DNA of 64,000 nt from JAZKAR01 sp040389065 (GTDB taxonomy: Bacteria; Pseudomonadota; Gammaproteobacteria; Burkholderiales; Casimicrobiaceae): contig JAZKAR010000016.1 in the NCBI GenBank assembly GCA_040389065.1, forward strand, positions 62,001-126,000, written 5' to 3'. The notes beneath the pieces were generated by a model. That model ran no database searches. It saw only the letters and a program-made list of their open reading frames with translations, and was not told the DNA's origin. A program made the position numbers and the translations under genes. Positions 1 through 8,331 of the stretch are shown here, piece by piece (positions within the stretch are counted from its first letter, which is position 1; each line of letters opens with the position of its first letter).

Positions 1-1
1 T

Positions 2-523
2 GTTAATTGGCTGGCGATAGGTATAGAAGCAGGAAATCAAACAGTACGGCAAGAAATTTCTAAAGGTTCTTTTAAAGAAGTTAATATCCGCGAGGTATGC
101 AGCACGGTAAGGAATAGCGGCATCAATACTATAAGTAACTATATTTTTGGTTTTCCTGATGACACGCTAGTAACTATGCAGCAGACACTTGACCTTGCGC
201 TGGAGCTGAATACAGAGATGGCTAATATGTATCCATGCCAAGCGTTGCCTGGAAGTCCGCTTTATTATAAAGCATTGAAAAATGGTTGGAAGCTGCCAGA
301 TAGCTTTGAGGGGTATGCGTTTCTTTCCTATAATTCTCAACCACTTCCTACAAAATATGTATCTTCGGAAGAAGTGTTAAATTTTCGTGATAACGCTTGG
401 CAGACTTATTTTACTCATCACGCTTATCTTGAGTTAGTAGAGCATGCATTTGGTTTACAACAAAGAAAAAATATCGAAGCTATGACAAAAATTAAATTAA
501 AACGCAAATTATTAGGCGATTAA
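2..523 (+). CDS. Radical SAM protein, C-terminal part (5' end outside window)
   Basis: The reading frame is open from the left edge and ends at 523, giving about 173 residues of a C-terminal half. The segment IGIEAGNQTVRQEISKG followed by IFGFPDDT is the typical late TIM-barrel part of B12-binding/Elp3-like radical SAM enzymes. The CxxxCxxC iron-sulfur motif would lie upstream and is not visible. The first ATG in frame (176) is internal and is not the true start. Only 14 bases separate it from the heptose kinase gene, so it is probably the promoter-proximal neighbour in the same operon. In polysaccharide loci such enzymes do methylations or other radical sugar chemistry. The exact substrate cannot be inferred from this fragment. 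Confidence 0.8.
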   Translation, partial: VNWLAIGIEAGNQTVRQEISKGSFKEVNIREVCSTVRNSGINTISNYIFGFPDDTLVTMQQTLDLALELNTEMANMYPCQALPGSPLYYKALKNGWKLPDSFEGYAFLSYNSQPLPTKYVSSEEVLNFRDNAWQTYFTHHAYLELVEHAFGLQQRKNIEAMTKIKLKRKLLGD

Positions 524-537
524 AAAAGTAGACATGC

Positions 538-1545
538 ATGATTATTACCCGTACACCGTTTCGTATTTCTTTTTTTGGAGGAGGCACGGATTATCCTGCC
601 TGGTATCGTAATAATGGTGGTGCTGTACTATCAACAACTATTAATAAATATTGTTATATTACTTGCCGTCACCTGCCTCCTTTTTTTGAGCACCGTTATC
701 GCCTGATCTACTCACGTATAGAAACCGTGCAAAATATCGCTAATATTCAGCATCCTTCTGCGCGTGCGGTACTTGAGTTAGAAGGGCAACAATCTCAAGG
801 CCTTGAGATCCATCATGATGGTGATCTTCCTGCTCGTGCTGGTTTAGGCACAAGTTCAGCGTTTACTGTTGGTCTCATTCATGCATTGAATACCTTGAAG
901 GGTCGGCAGATTTCAAAGGAAATACTGGCGAGCCGATCTATTCATATAGAGCAAAATGTAATTGGTGAACATGTTGGATCACAAGATCAAGTATCTGCAG
1001 CATATGGAGGGTTTAACCGTATTAGCTTTTCATGTGACGATATAATCAGAGTTGACCCTGTTATTTTGCCAAAAGAAAGGGTTTTTGAGTTGCAGAGTCA
1101 CTTAATGCTATTTTTTACGCGTGTACAACGTACAGCTTCGGATATCGCAAAGTTGCAAATCGATAATATAAAAAATCGATACGCAGAATTAAATAGAATG
1201 CATGAAATGGTAGAGCAAGCCATTACGCTTTTAGGCAATGCTAATACGCCGATAGAAGACTTTGGTAAATTGCTGAATGAAAGCTGGCAATATAAGCGTA
1301 ATCTTTCTGAGTGTGTTACGACTCCAAGCATTGATGAAACCTATACGGCTGCACTTACAGCAGGTGCTATAGGGGGTAAAATTCTTGGAGCGGGTGGCGG
1401 CGGATTTTTGCTTCTGTTTGTGCCGCCGCAGCGTCAAGCAGCAGTGCGTGAGCGCTTAAAAAATCTTGTTTATGTGCCCTTTCAATTTGAGCATTCGGGT
1501 AGTCGTGTAGTTCTTTATCAGCCTAATGGATTGGGGGAACTATAA
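538..1545 (+). CDS. hddA: GHMP kinase, D-glycero-D-manno-heptose 7-phosphate kinase-like (HddA)
   Basis: This 335-residue GHMP-family kinase starts with the HddA-type N-terminus ITRTPFRISFFGGGTDYP. It has the ATP-binding loop GLGTSSA at residues 102-108 and the C-terminal motif KILGAGGGGF near 281-290. HddA enzymes phosphorylate D-glycero-alpha-D-manno-heptose 7-phosphate at O-1 on the way to GDP-heptose. The gene is followed after 3 bases by the reductase gene, and an HddC-like guanylyltransferase closes the same cluster at 5472, which supports the assignment. A second, divergent HddA-like gene lies at 26274-27254 on the other strand. A related sugar kinase function (for example L-fucokinase-like) is possible but less likely. 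Confidence 0.82.
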   Translation: MIITRTPFRISFFGGGTDYPAWYRNNGGAVLSTTINKYCYITCRHLPPFFEHRYRLIYSRIETVQNIANIQHPSARAVLELEGQQSQGLEIHHDGDLPARAGLGTSSAFTVGLIHALNTLKGRQISKEILASRSIHIEQNVIGEHVGSQDQVSAAYGGFNRISFSCDDIIRVDPVILPKERVFELQSHLMLFFTRVQRTASDIAKLQIDNIKNRYAELNRMHEMVEQAITLLGNANTPIEDFGKLLNESWQYKRNLSECVTTPSIDETYTAALTAGAIGGKILGAGGGGFLLLFVPPQRQAAVRERLKNLVYVPFQFEHSGSRVVLYQPNGLGEL

Positions 1546-1548
1546 AAT

Positions 1549-2493
1549 ATGGAGTTATCTTCTCGCATTTTCGTGGCTGGACATCAAGGGATGATAGGTT
1601 CAGCGGTGGTGCGTCAGTTAAGGCACAAGAAATACAAAAACTTGTTAATGCGAAATAAAACGCAGCTTGATTTAACTAATTTATACGCAGTAAATCAATT
1701 CTTCCAAATTGAAAAACCAGAGTACGTCGTATTAGCAGCCGGGCTAACAGGAGGAATTATGGAAAATCAACGTATACCAGCTGATTTTCTACATATTAAT
1801 CTATCTATAAGCCTTAATGTCTTAAATGCTGCCTATCATCATGGTATCAAAAAATTAATTTTTTTAGGTTCTTCCTGTATGTATCCACGTTATTGCGACC
1901 AGCCTATGACAGAGGAGATGCTTTTTTCTGGTAAGCCTGAAGAAACGTCTCTAGGAACATCCGTAAGCAAGCTGGCTGGTATGCAACTGTGTATTGCATA
2001 TAACCAGCAGTGTGGGAAAACACGTTTTCTCCCACTTATTCCCAATAGCACTTATGGGCCCTATGATAATTTTAACCCTGCTACAGGCCATGTGCTTTCA
2101 GTGCTCATACATCGATTTCATGAGGCAAAATGCCTAAATATGCCAGCAGTTGAGCTTTGGGGAAGTGGTAAACCTCGCCGAGAGTTTATATATGTAGATG
2201 ATGTAGCAAGTGCTTGTATTGCCGTCCTTAAGCACGAAATAAAAGCAGGGGATATTCCCATTAACATCGGAGTCGGGCATGACATTTCGATTTTTGAACT
2301 GGCTGAGTTGATTGCTTTAATTGTAGGTTTTACTGGAAAAATCACGTGGAATACTGAAAAACCAGATGGAGCATTGTATAAACGGCTTGAAAGTTCGCGT
2401 ATTCGTTACCTGGGGTGGGCTCCCCTTGTAGCATTAGAGGAAGGTATTAGGAGAACATATCAATGGTATTTAAATAATATAAAGGAGGCCTAA
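1549..2493 (+). CDS. GDP-L-fucose synthase/ColC-like SDR reductase with substituted catalytic Tyr
   Basis: This 314-residue extended SDR protein resembles GDP-4-keto-6-deoxymannose 3,5-epimerase-reductase (Fcl/WcaG) and ColC. It has the Rossmann motif GHQGMIGSAV at residues 11-20 and the family motif LGSSCMYP at 106-113, which carries the catalytic Ser and Cys. It also keeps the Lys at 141 and the His at 181 in GHVLSVL. The normal YxxxK tyrosine is Thr137 here (TSVSK). The substitution is clear from the codons around 1955-1971. The protein may have lost or changed the reductase step, or another residue may supply the proton. It lies between the heptose kinase and the transketolase genes, so it probably acts on a GDP-heptose intermediate. 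The stop is followed by an AAAGGAGG-like site region and the next gene. Confidence 0.78.
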   Translation: MELSSRIFVAGHQGMIGSAVVRQLRHKKYKNLLMRNKTQLDLTNLYAVNQFFQIEKPEYVVLAAGLTGGIMENQRIPADFLHINLSISLNVLNAAYHHGIKKLIFLGSSCMYPRYCDQPMTEEMLFSGKPEETSLGTSVSKLAGMQLCIAYNQQCGKTRFLPLIPNSTYGPYDNFNPATGHVLSVLIHRFHEAKCLNMPAVELWGSGKPRREFIYVDDVASACIAVLKHEIKAGDIPINIGVGHDISIFELAELIALIVGFTGKITWNTEKPDGALYKRLESSRIRYLGWAPLVALEEGIRRTYQWYLNNIKEA

Positions 2494-2520
2494 AGTGGCA
2501 AAGTTTATGCGAGGTAGTGT

Positions 2521-3336
2521 ATGACTCTTGCAGATACTCTGAGAGAAAAAGCAAAATGGGTCTATCAGCAAACACTTCAAATACATCGTATAGCGCCAGA
2601 GACGCGTATTGCGTCTTCCCTTTCCTGTTTAGAGATTTTTGTTGCACTTTATTACGGCCATTTGCTTTCATTTGATTCAGCCCAACCATTTATGCCAGAG
2701 CGCGACCGTTGCATTATTAGCAAAGGGCATGGCTCGATATCTATGTATCCGATTCTTGCTGATTTAGGATATTTTGATAAAAAGGAACTTGACCGTGTCT
2801 GCCAGGTGGGTAGTTTTCTTGGTTGTATTCCTGACCCCAAAATCCCTGGCTATGAAACAATCAATGGTTCTTTAGGGCATGGTGTTGGCGTAGGCGCAGG
2901 CATGGCCCTAGCATTGAAGCGAAAGAAGGCTAACCCAAAAGTATTTGTTGTGACAGGTGATGGCGAATTACAGGAAGGAGCTATTTGGGAAGCTTTTATG
3001 TTCGCAAGCCATCATAAGCTCGATAACCTTAATGTTATTGTAGATAACAATCATATTAGTATGTTGGGATTTACTAGCGAAGCTATTTCACATGGTTCTT
3101 TGCAGGAAAGACTAACAGCATTTGGATGGGAGTATTCTGAGGTTAATGGGCATGATGTTATTGCAGTACATATAGCTATAAAGGCGATGAAAGAGGCTGC
3201 AAATGCAAAGCCTAAAATATTAATCGCTAACACGCTGAAAGGACATGGTATCCCTTTCTTAGAAAATGAAAAACTTTCACATATTATGGCGATTAAATCA
3301 GAAGTGCTGAATCAATTATTGGAAAAAACAATATGA
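2521..3336 (+). CDS. Transketolase, N-terminal (TPP-binding) subunit
   Basis: This 271-residue protein covers the thiamine-diphosphate PP domain of transketolase. It has SKGHG at residues 68-72, GSLGHG at 116-121, and the GDG...NN cofactor motif as GDGE (146-149) and NN (176-177). The start is fixed by an in-frame stop at 2515-2517 just upstream, with GAGG before the ATG. The C-terminal subunit follows with a 4-base ATGA overlap, so this is a two-gene transketolase and not a frameshift. Split transketolases in sugar loci are thought to transfer a two-carbon ketol unit to a nucleotide-bound keto sugar. The neighbouring ColD-like dehydratase fits that role, but the acceptor is an inference. Confidence 0.88.
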   Translation: MTLADTLREKAKWVYQQTLQIHRIAPETRIASSLSCLEIFVALYYGHLLSFDSAQPFMPERDRCIISKGHGSISMYPILADLGYFDKKELDRVCQVGSFLGCIPDPKIPGYETINGSLGHGVGVGAGMALALKRKKANPKVFVVTGDGELQEGAIWEAFMFASHHKLDNLNVIVDNNHISMLGFTSEAISHGSLQERLTAFGWEYSEVNGHDVIAVHIAIKAMKEAANAKPKILIANTLKGHGIPFLENEKLSHIMAIKSEVLNQLLEKTI

Positions 3337-4298
3337 GTACTTCAGCAATAAAACCTATGACAATGCGTGATGCATTTTTAGAAACATTGTTTGATGTAAT
3401 GGAAAATGAAGAGCGCAGTTTTTTTCTTTCTGCAGATTTTGGTGCTCCTGCCTTAGATAAAATACGAGAAAGAATGCCTGATCGTTTTTTAAATATTGGT
3501 ATTGCTGAACAAAATCTTATTAATGTTGCTGCCGGGTTGTCGCTTGAGGGGTATATTGTTTTTGCATACGCTATTGCACCTTTTATAACGATGCGCTGCT
3601 ATGAGCAGATACGAATTAACTTAGCGCTGCTTTCAGACGTGCGTACACTTAATGTTAATCTCATAGGTGTGGGGGCAGGATACAGTTATGTTGTTTCTGG
3701 TCCTACTCATCAATGCCTTGAAGATTTGAGCATAATGCGTACGCTTCCTAATATGCAGGTGTATTCACCCGCAGATCATATTAGCGCGTCAAAACTGGTT
3801 GATATATGTATAAAAAATACAGGACCTAAATATTTGCGTTTTGATGCACAAACGTTGCCGGCACTTTATACAGATTTATGTCCAGATATAACGCAAGGAT
3901 TTTATGTTCATCGGTTAGGAAGTTCATCAATAAGTTTGGTAGCCACAGGTTATATGGTTCACACTGCGTTAGCCGTAGCGAAGCAATTAGATGAAATAGG
4001 GTATTCGGTAGGGGTGATAGATATTTTTAGTCTATCGCTTTTTTCTACTCAAGCATTAAAAAAGCAACTTGAGTGCTACTCATCTATTGTGACGTTGGAA
4101 GAGGGATTTCAGGGGCGGGGGGGATTGGATGCGCTAATGGCTGCATTTATTAGTCGTCATAATTTGCCAATTCGATTGCTTCCTATCGGTATAGAAGGAG
4201 GCTACCGTTTTGATTTAGGTAGCAGAGAAATACTGCATGGAAATGTAGGGATAGATAGCAAATCTATCTTAGAGCGAGTAAGAAAGTTCATAGTATGA
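3333..4298 (+). CDS. Transketolase, C-terminal (pyrimidine-binding) subunit
   Basis: This 321-residue protein contains the PYR domain and the C-terminal domain of transketolase. The segment GIAEQN (residues 56-61) carries the catalytic Glu that activates thiamine diphosphate. The conserved GPTHQCLEDLS segment follows near residue 127. The gene overlaps the N-terminal subunit by 4 bases and the ColD-like gene by 4 bases, so translation is probably coupled across all three. With the N-terminal subunit it should form an alpha2beta2 transketolase. Its place in a polysaccharide operon, rather than with pentose-phosphate genes, argues for a dedicated role in making a branched or extended sugar. Supply of sedoheptulose-7-phosphate is an alternative role. 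Confidence 0.88.
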   Translation: MSTSAIKPMTMRDAFLETLFDVMENEERSFFLSADFGAPALDKIRERMPDRFLNIGIAEQNLINVAAGLSLEGYIVFAYAIAPFITMRCYEQIRINLALLSDVRTLNVNLIGVGAGYSYVVSGPTHQCLEDLSIMRTLPNMQVYSPADHISASKLVDICIKNTGPKYLRFDAQTLPALYTDLCPDITQGFYVHRLGSSSISLVATGYMVHTALAVAKQLDEIGYSVGVIDIFSLSLFSTQALKKQLECYSSIVTLEEGFQGRGGLDALMAAFISRHNLPIRLLPIGIEGGYRFDLGSREILHGNVGIDSKSILERVRKFIV

Positions 4299-5464
4299 AG
4301 TTTCCATTAATGCGGAATAATATTCTCCGTGAAGATCTTGATGCATTAATTGCTCATCTTAAACAAGATGATCCTATGTTAACGCAGTCTGCTAATGTCC
4401 GCTTGTTTGAAGAGGAATGGTCAAATTGGCTAGGAGTTAAGCATAGTGTATTTGTTAATTCAGGGGCTTCTGCAAACCTACTAAGTATGGCATTACTGCG
4501 CATGCGTTATCCTGAAGGAGGAGAAGTAATTGTGCCTCCACTGACATGGGTATCAGATATTGCTTCGGTCTTACAGCATGGTTTCAAACCGATATTTGTA
4601 GATATATCTCCCTTGTCGCTTGCAATGGATTCACAAAAAATTATCGAGAAATTAAATGAAAAAACATGTGCAGTATTTCTTACTCATGTACAAGGATTTA
4701 ATGGGCTAACAGATGAGCTTCTTGAAGCTTTAAAAAAATGTGATATCCCGCTAATTGAAGATGTATGTGAATCGCACGGCGCTACGCACGGCGCTAAAAA
4801 ACTTGGTAGCTTCGGCTGGGTGTCTAATTTTTCTTTCTACTATGCTCATCATATGAGCACCATTGAAGGCGGAATGATTTGTACAGATGATACTGACGTT
4901 TATGAACAAGCTCGTATGTTACGCTCTCATGGCATGGTACGTGAAATCAGTAACTTAGAGGCGCGTGCCCATTATCAACAGATGAATCCTGATTTAAATC
5001 CTGATTTTATCTTTGCATTTCCAGCCTATAACGTTCGAAATAACGAGCTTGGGGGTATATTGGGAAGAAGCCAACTTAAACGGCTCGATGCTAATGTGCG
5101 CCAACGCACAGAAAATTTAAGGCATTTTCTAGAAATTATCAATCCTGAATATTATCGAACAGATTTCAACTTAGAAGGTAGTAGTAATTACGCTTTCAAT
5201 TTGGTTTTGAAGCATCCAGATAATACTTTTATGCTCCGTTTGATGAAAAAGCTGCGTGAATCAGGGGTAGAATTTCGCCGAGGCAGTGCCGGAGGCGGAA
5301 ATCAACTGCGCCAACCTTACTTAAAAAATATTGTACCGGAAAACTATCATGAGCTATTTCCAGAGACTGAACATATTCATTTCTTTGGCGCTTATCTTGG
5401 GAATTTTCCTGACTTGAGTACTGCAGAGATTAAGGAGCTAGGCTCCATCGTGAATTCAGCATAG
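4295..5464 (+). CDS. ColD/RfbH-like PLP-dependent sugar 3-dehydratase (DegT family)
   Basis: This 389-residue DegT/DnrJ/EryC1-fold protein is close to the 388 residues of ColD, which removes the C-3 hydroxyl of GDP-4-keto-6-deoxymannose. The usual PLP-binding Lys is replaced by His: SFYYAHHMSTIEGG (residues 180-193) has His185-His186 at that place, the hallmark of ColD and the E1 (RfbH) dehydratases. The PLP-phosphate region GASANL (57-62) and the cofactor-ring Asp in IEDVCESHG (154-162) are present. It should therefore be a 3-deoxygenase, not an aminotransferase. It overlaps the transketolase gene by 4 bases. The GDP-heptose enzymes nearby make a GDP-linked keto-heptose the likely substrate, but no 4,6-dehydratase is visible in the window. 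Confidence 0.85.
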   Translation: MKFPLMRNNILREDLDALIAHLKQDDPMLTQSANVRLFEEEWSNWLGVKHSVFVNSGASANLLSMALLRMRYPEGGEVIVPPLTWVSDIASVLQHGFKPIFVDISPLSLAMDSQKIIEKLNEKTCAVFLTHVQGFNGLTDELLEALKKCDIPLIEDVCESHGATHGAKKLGSFGWVSNFSFYYAHHMSTIEGGMICTDDTDVYEQARMLRSHGMVREISNLEARAHYQQMNPDLNPDFIFAFPAYNVRNNELGGILGRSQLKRLDANVRQRTENLRHFLEIINPEYYRTDFNLEGSSNYAFNLVLKHPDNTFMLRLMKKLRESGVEFRRGSAGGGNQLRQPYLKNIVPENYHELFPETEHIHFFGAYLGNFPDLSTAEIKELGSIVNSA

Positions 5465-5471
5465 GAATCAT

Positions 5472-6179
5472 GTGATTACTCCTTCAGCCATTATTCTCGC
5501 AGGAGGTCTTGGTACGCGGCTGCGTGCGGTAGTGCCTCATCTTCCTAAGCCAATGGCACCTATTAATGGGCGTCCTTTTTTAGAGTACCAGCTTGATTAT
5601 TGGATTGCACAAGGTGTTCGCCACTTTATTCTTTCTGTGGGATACAAGAGGAACATCATTATCAAACATTTTGGTAGGCAGTATCGAGAGGCTCAAATAG
5701 AATATGCAGTAGAGGAAACTCCGTTAGGTACAGGAGGTGCTTTGTTACTTGCACTACAGGTATTGCAACCGGAGCAACCTTTTCTTGTACTTAATGGCGA
5801 TACATTCTTTGGTGTTCAGCTACAAGCGCTTCAACGCTATCATGCCGCAACTCGCTCTGAATGGACGATTGCTATGTTTCAGTCAGAGAGTTTTGGCCGC
5901 TATGGAATGATTGAATGTACAGCAGAAGGGCGGGTTGAGCATTTTTCTTCAAGTAAAGCTAAGCTAGGAGAGTTAGCAAATGGCGGGGTGTACTTTATTT
6001 CACCAGCTGCTCTTTCACTTTTAGAGAGATGTGCTGCTACAGTTATTTCCTTAGAGGAACATTTATTACCTAATTTCCTCGCGCAAGGCGGCCGATGCTA
6101 CGGAATGCCTTGCTATGAAAATTTTATAGATTACGGTGTGCCTGAAGATTATATTCGCATAACACAGATGCTTCGTTAA
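5472..6179 (+). CDS. hddC: Sugar-1-phosphate nucleotidyltransferase, heptose-1-P guanylyltransferase-like (HddC)
   Basis: This 235-residue nucleotidyltransferase has the signature AGGLGTRLRAV near residues 10-20, the lysine in LPKPM, and the metal-binding Asp in LNGDT (D110). Length and pattern match HddC, which makes GDP-D-glycero-alpha-D-manno-heptose from heptose-1-phosphate and GTP. The start is GTG at 5472. An ATG two bases upstream is out of frame and runs straight into TGA. The gene is 7 bases after the ColD-like gene and ends the left operon, before a 193-base gap. Short RmlA or mannose-1-phosphate transferases share the same fold, so nucleotide and sugar specificity rest on the neighbouring HddA-like gene. 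Confidence 0.78.
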   Translation: MITPSAIILAGGLGTRLRAVVPHLPKPMAPINGRPFLEYQLDYWIAQGVRHFILSVGYKRNIIIKHFGRQYREAQIEYAVEETPLGTGGALLLALQVLQPEQPFLVLNGDTFFGVQLQALQRYHAATRSEWTIAMFQSESFGRYGMIECTAEGRVEHFSSSKAKLGELANGGVYFISPAALSLLERCAATVISLEEHLLPNFLAQGGRCYGMPCYENFIDYGVPEDYIRITQMLR

Positions 6180-6372
6180 TTAGATAATGAAAGTTTGCGC
6201 AAAACTGATTTAATGATGTTATAGCATCTTGCCATGCTACCTTTACATAAGTCCCTGTTAGATTCAACCCATCCATCTTAATTATGATGTTTTTTTATTT
6301 ATATTTAAATAGCCTTAAATGCAGTTGTTAAATATAAATAAATTTAGAATAAGCGAGGTTTGGTAAATAACA

Positions 6373-7311
6373 ATGAGTGAGCATATTCTTATTACGGGTG
6401 GTGCTGGTTATTTAGGCTCGATAATGGTGCCTGATTTGTTAGCGGCTGGCTATAGAGTAACCGTACTAGATAACTTCATGTACAAACAGGCAAGTCTGAA
6501 TCATGTTTGCCACTCTCCCAAATTTTCTGTTATTAGAGGAGATATTCGTACAGAAGAAGTGCTATTGCCGTTATTGAAAAAGGCTGACATTGTGATTCCG
6601 CTTGCCGCTTTCGTCGGGGCACCTTTATGCCATCAAGATCCAATCGGAGCAAAATCAGTCAATCATGATGCCATTTTGATGATGTTGAGGCATCTTTCAA
6701 ACAATCAGATGATTCTGATGCCTACAACTAATAGCGCTTATGGGTCAGGGGATAAAAATAATTATTGCACTGAGCAATCGCCGTTAAAGCCTATGTCACA
6801 ATATGCCATAGATAAAGTCGAAATCGAAAAGGTTCTAATGGAGAGTCCGAGCGCTATTAGCTTTCGTCTGGCAACTGTTTTTGGTATGTCGCCACGCATG
6901 CGAATGGATCTTCTTGTGAATGATTTTACTTATCGAGCCTTGCTTGATCGCTTTATTGTTCTTTTCGAAGGTTATTTTAAACGCAATTATATTCATGTTC
7001 GTGATGTTTCTCGAGTATTCCAACATGGCATTGCACATTTTAGTCAGATGAAAGGGCAAATTTATAACGTAGGGCTTTCTGATGCCAATATTTCTAAAAA
7101 AGAGTTATGTGAGCATATTCAAAAACAGATTCCCGAGTTTGTCTTTCTGGATGCCCCGGTTGGCTCTGATCCTGATCAGCGAAATTACATTGTTTCTAAT
7201 GAAAAAATAGAAACTGCTGGCTTTAAGCCATCTATTACTCTTGATGAGGGAATTGCTGAATTAATTAAAGGGTATACGATGCTAAGGAATAATATATACG
7301 GAAATATTTAA
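6373..7311 (+). CDS. NAD-dependent epimerase/dehydratase (extended SDR)
   Basis: This 312-residue extended SDR protein has GGAGYLG at residues 9-15 for NAD(P) binding. The catalytic segment TTNSAYGSG lies near 118-126, with Tyr144 and Lys148 of the YxxxK motif in YAIDK. The family includes UDP-glucose 4-epimerase and GDP-mannose or GDP-heptose dehydratases, and the sequence does not settle which. It stands alone, with gaps of 193 and 288 bases on its two sides. It could provide the 4,6-dehydration or epimerisation step missing from the GDP-heptose cluster just upstream. That link is only an inference from position. Confidence 0.8.
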   Translation: MSEHILITGGAGYLGSIMVPDLLAAGYRVTVLDNFMYKQASLNHVCHSPKFSVIRGDIRTEEVLLPLLKKADIVIPLAAFVGAPLCHQDPIGAKSVNHDAILMMLRHLSNNQMILMPTTNSAYGSGDKNNYCTEQSPLKPMSQYAIDKVEIEKVLMESPSAISFRLATVFGMSPRMRMDLLVNDFTYRALLDRFIVLFEGYFKRNYIHVRDVSRVFQHGIAHFSQMKGQIYNVGLSDANISKKELCEHIQKQIPEFVFLDAPVGSDPDQRNYIVSNEKIETAGFKPSITLDEGIAELIKGYTMLRNNIYGNI

Positions 7312-7599
7312 ACGTTATTAATAGTGTGTATCTTTATGATTATTTAAATTAGTAGCTAAAAAATGTAGTCATATTTTAAGATCACAAATTAATAATTTTA
7401 ATATGTGCATTTTAGGGCTTTACTAAGATAATTTAGTATCATATTCATATTGTTTTAGCAATATGAATTAGAGAAAATTTTATTTTTATAGCCAAATTTT
7501 AATTGCTAATGCAGCATAGAAGTGTAAAAAACCAAGTGCCAATAAATAAAAAGCCTTTCAGTAATTATACATTCAGCTGTAAATAATAATGGGTAATAG
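7312..7599 (+). other. AT-rich intergenic gap with a possible terminator hairpin
   Basis: No coding sequence is evident. A perfect 10-bp inverted repeat (ATTCATATTG, six-base loop, CAATATGAAT) spans 7443-7468 and is followed by AT-rich sequence with T runs. It could end transcription of the epimerase gene, although the stem is GC-poor. The remainder probably holds the promoter of the glycosyltransferase gene at 7600. Confidence 0.35.
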
Positions 7600-8331
7600 A
7601 TGAAAATAACACTGTTAGTAATGACCCTGAACGAGATTTGCGGTATGAAAGTAATTATGCCAAGGGTTGATCGCTCTCTTTTAGATCAAATCATTGTTGT
7701 GGATGGTGGTTCAACAGATGGAACGATTGAATGGTCAAAAGAAAATGGCTTAGAAGTTTATGTGCAAAAACAACAAGGTTTTCGTCATGCATATACGGAG
7801 GTTTGGCCACAAGTTATTGGTGATGTCGTAATAACTTTTAGCCCTGATGGTAATTCTATACCAGAACTGATTCCTGAACTCATTCATAAAATGAAAGAAG
7901 GCTATGACATGGTTATTGCCTCACGTTATTTGGGTGAAGCAAAGAGTGAGGATGATGATATTGTGACAGCATTTGGGAATTGGTTTTTTACTCGCACGGT
8001 CAATTTTTTGTATGGCGGATGCTATACAGATGCAATGGTTATTTATCGAGCTTATAGAAAAGCGATGGTGTATGAATTAGGGCTAGGTAGTGAAGATGCT
8101 TATGCTTTGCCAGAAAAAATGTTTGGAACCAAAATTAGCTGGGAACCCTTGCTTTCGGTACGTGCAGCAAAAGCAAGGATGACAGTCACTGAGATCCCTG
8201 GTGATGAGCCAGCAAGAATTGGAGGAATCCGCAAGCTTCAAATTTTGCGTTGGGGCGCAGCCTACTATTTTCAGTTTATCAGGGAGCTATGGTTTTGGAA
8301 GACAAGCAATGATAGCGCAAATAAAATTTAA
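7600..8331 (+). CDS. Family 2 glycosyltransferase
   Basis: This 243-residue soluble GT-A protein has the N-terminal nucleotide-binding beta strand ITLLVMTLNE and the VVDGGSTDGT segment at residues 34-43. The acidic metal-site region follows as FSPDGN near 85. This organisation is typical of GT2 enzymes such as dolichyl-phosphate mannose synthase-like and rhamnosyl transferases. No transmembrane segments are apparent. It probably adds a sugar to a lipid carrier or a growing glycan on the cytoplasmic side. Its stop overlaps the start of the next membrane-protein gene by about 23 bases, so the two are co-translated and probably act in one step. The donor sugar is unknown. Confidence 0.8.
   Translation: MKITLLVMTLNEICGMKVIMPRVDRSLLDQIIVVDGGSTDGTIEWSKENGLEVYVQKQQGFRHAYTEVWPQVIGDVVITFSPDGNSIPELIPELIHKMKEGYDMVIASRYLGEAKSEDDDIVTAFGNWFFTRTVNFLYGGCYTDAMVIYRAYRKAMVYELGLGSEDAYALPEKMFGTKISWEPLLSVRAAKARMTVTEIPGDEPARIGGIRKLQILRWGAAYYFQFIRELWFWKTSNDSANKI

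Noticed and set aside
2521..4298. Transketolase broken by a frameshift
   Set aside because: Each half has its own start, the second with a coupled ATGA overlap, and both match the normal split-subunit lengths.
8201..8308. Upstream start of the GT-C-like gene
   Set aside because: It would overlap the GT2 gene by 131 bases. The ATG at 8309 has a ribosome site and leads straight into the first helix.
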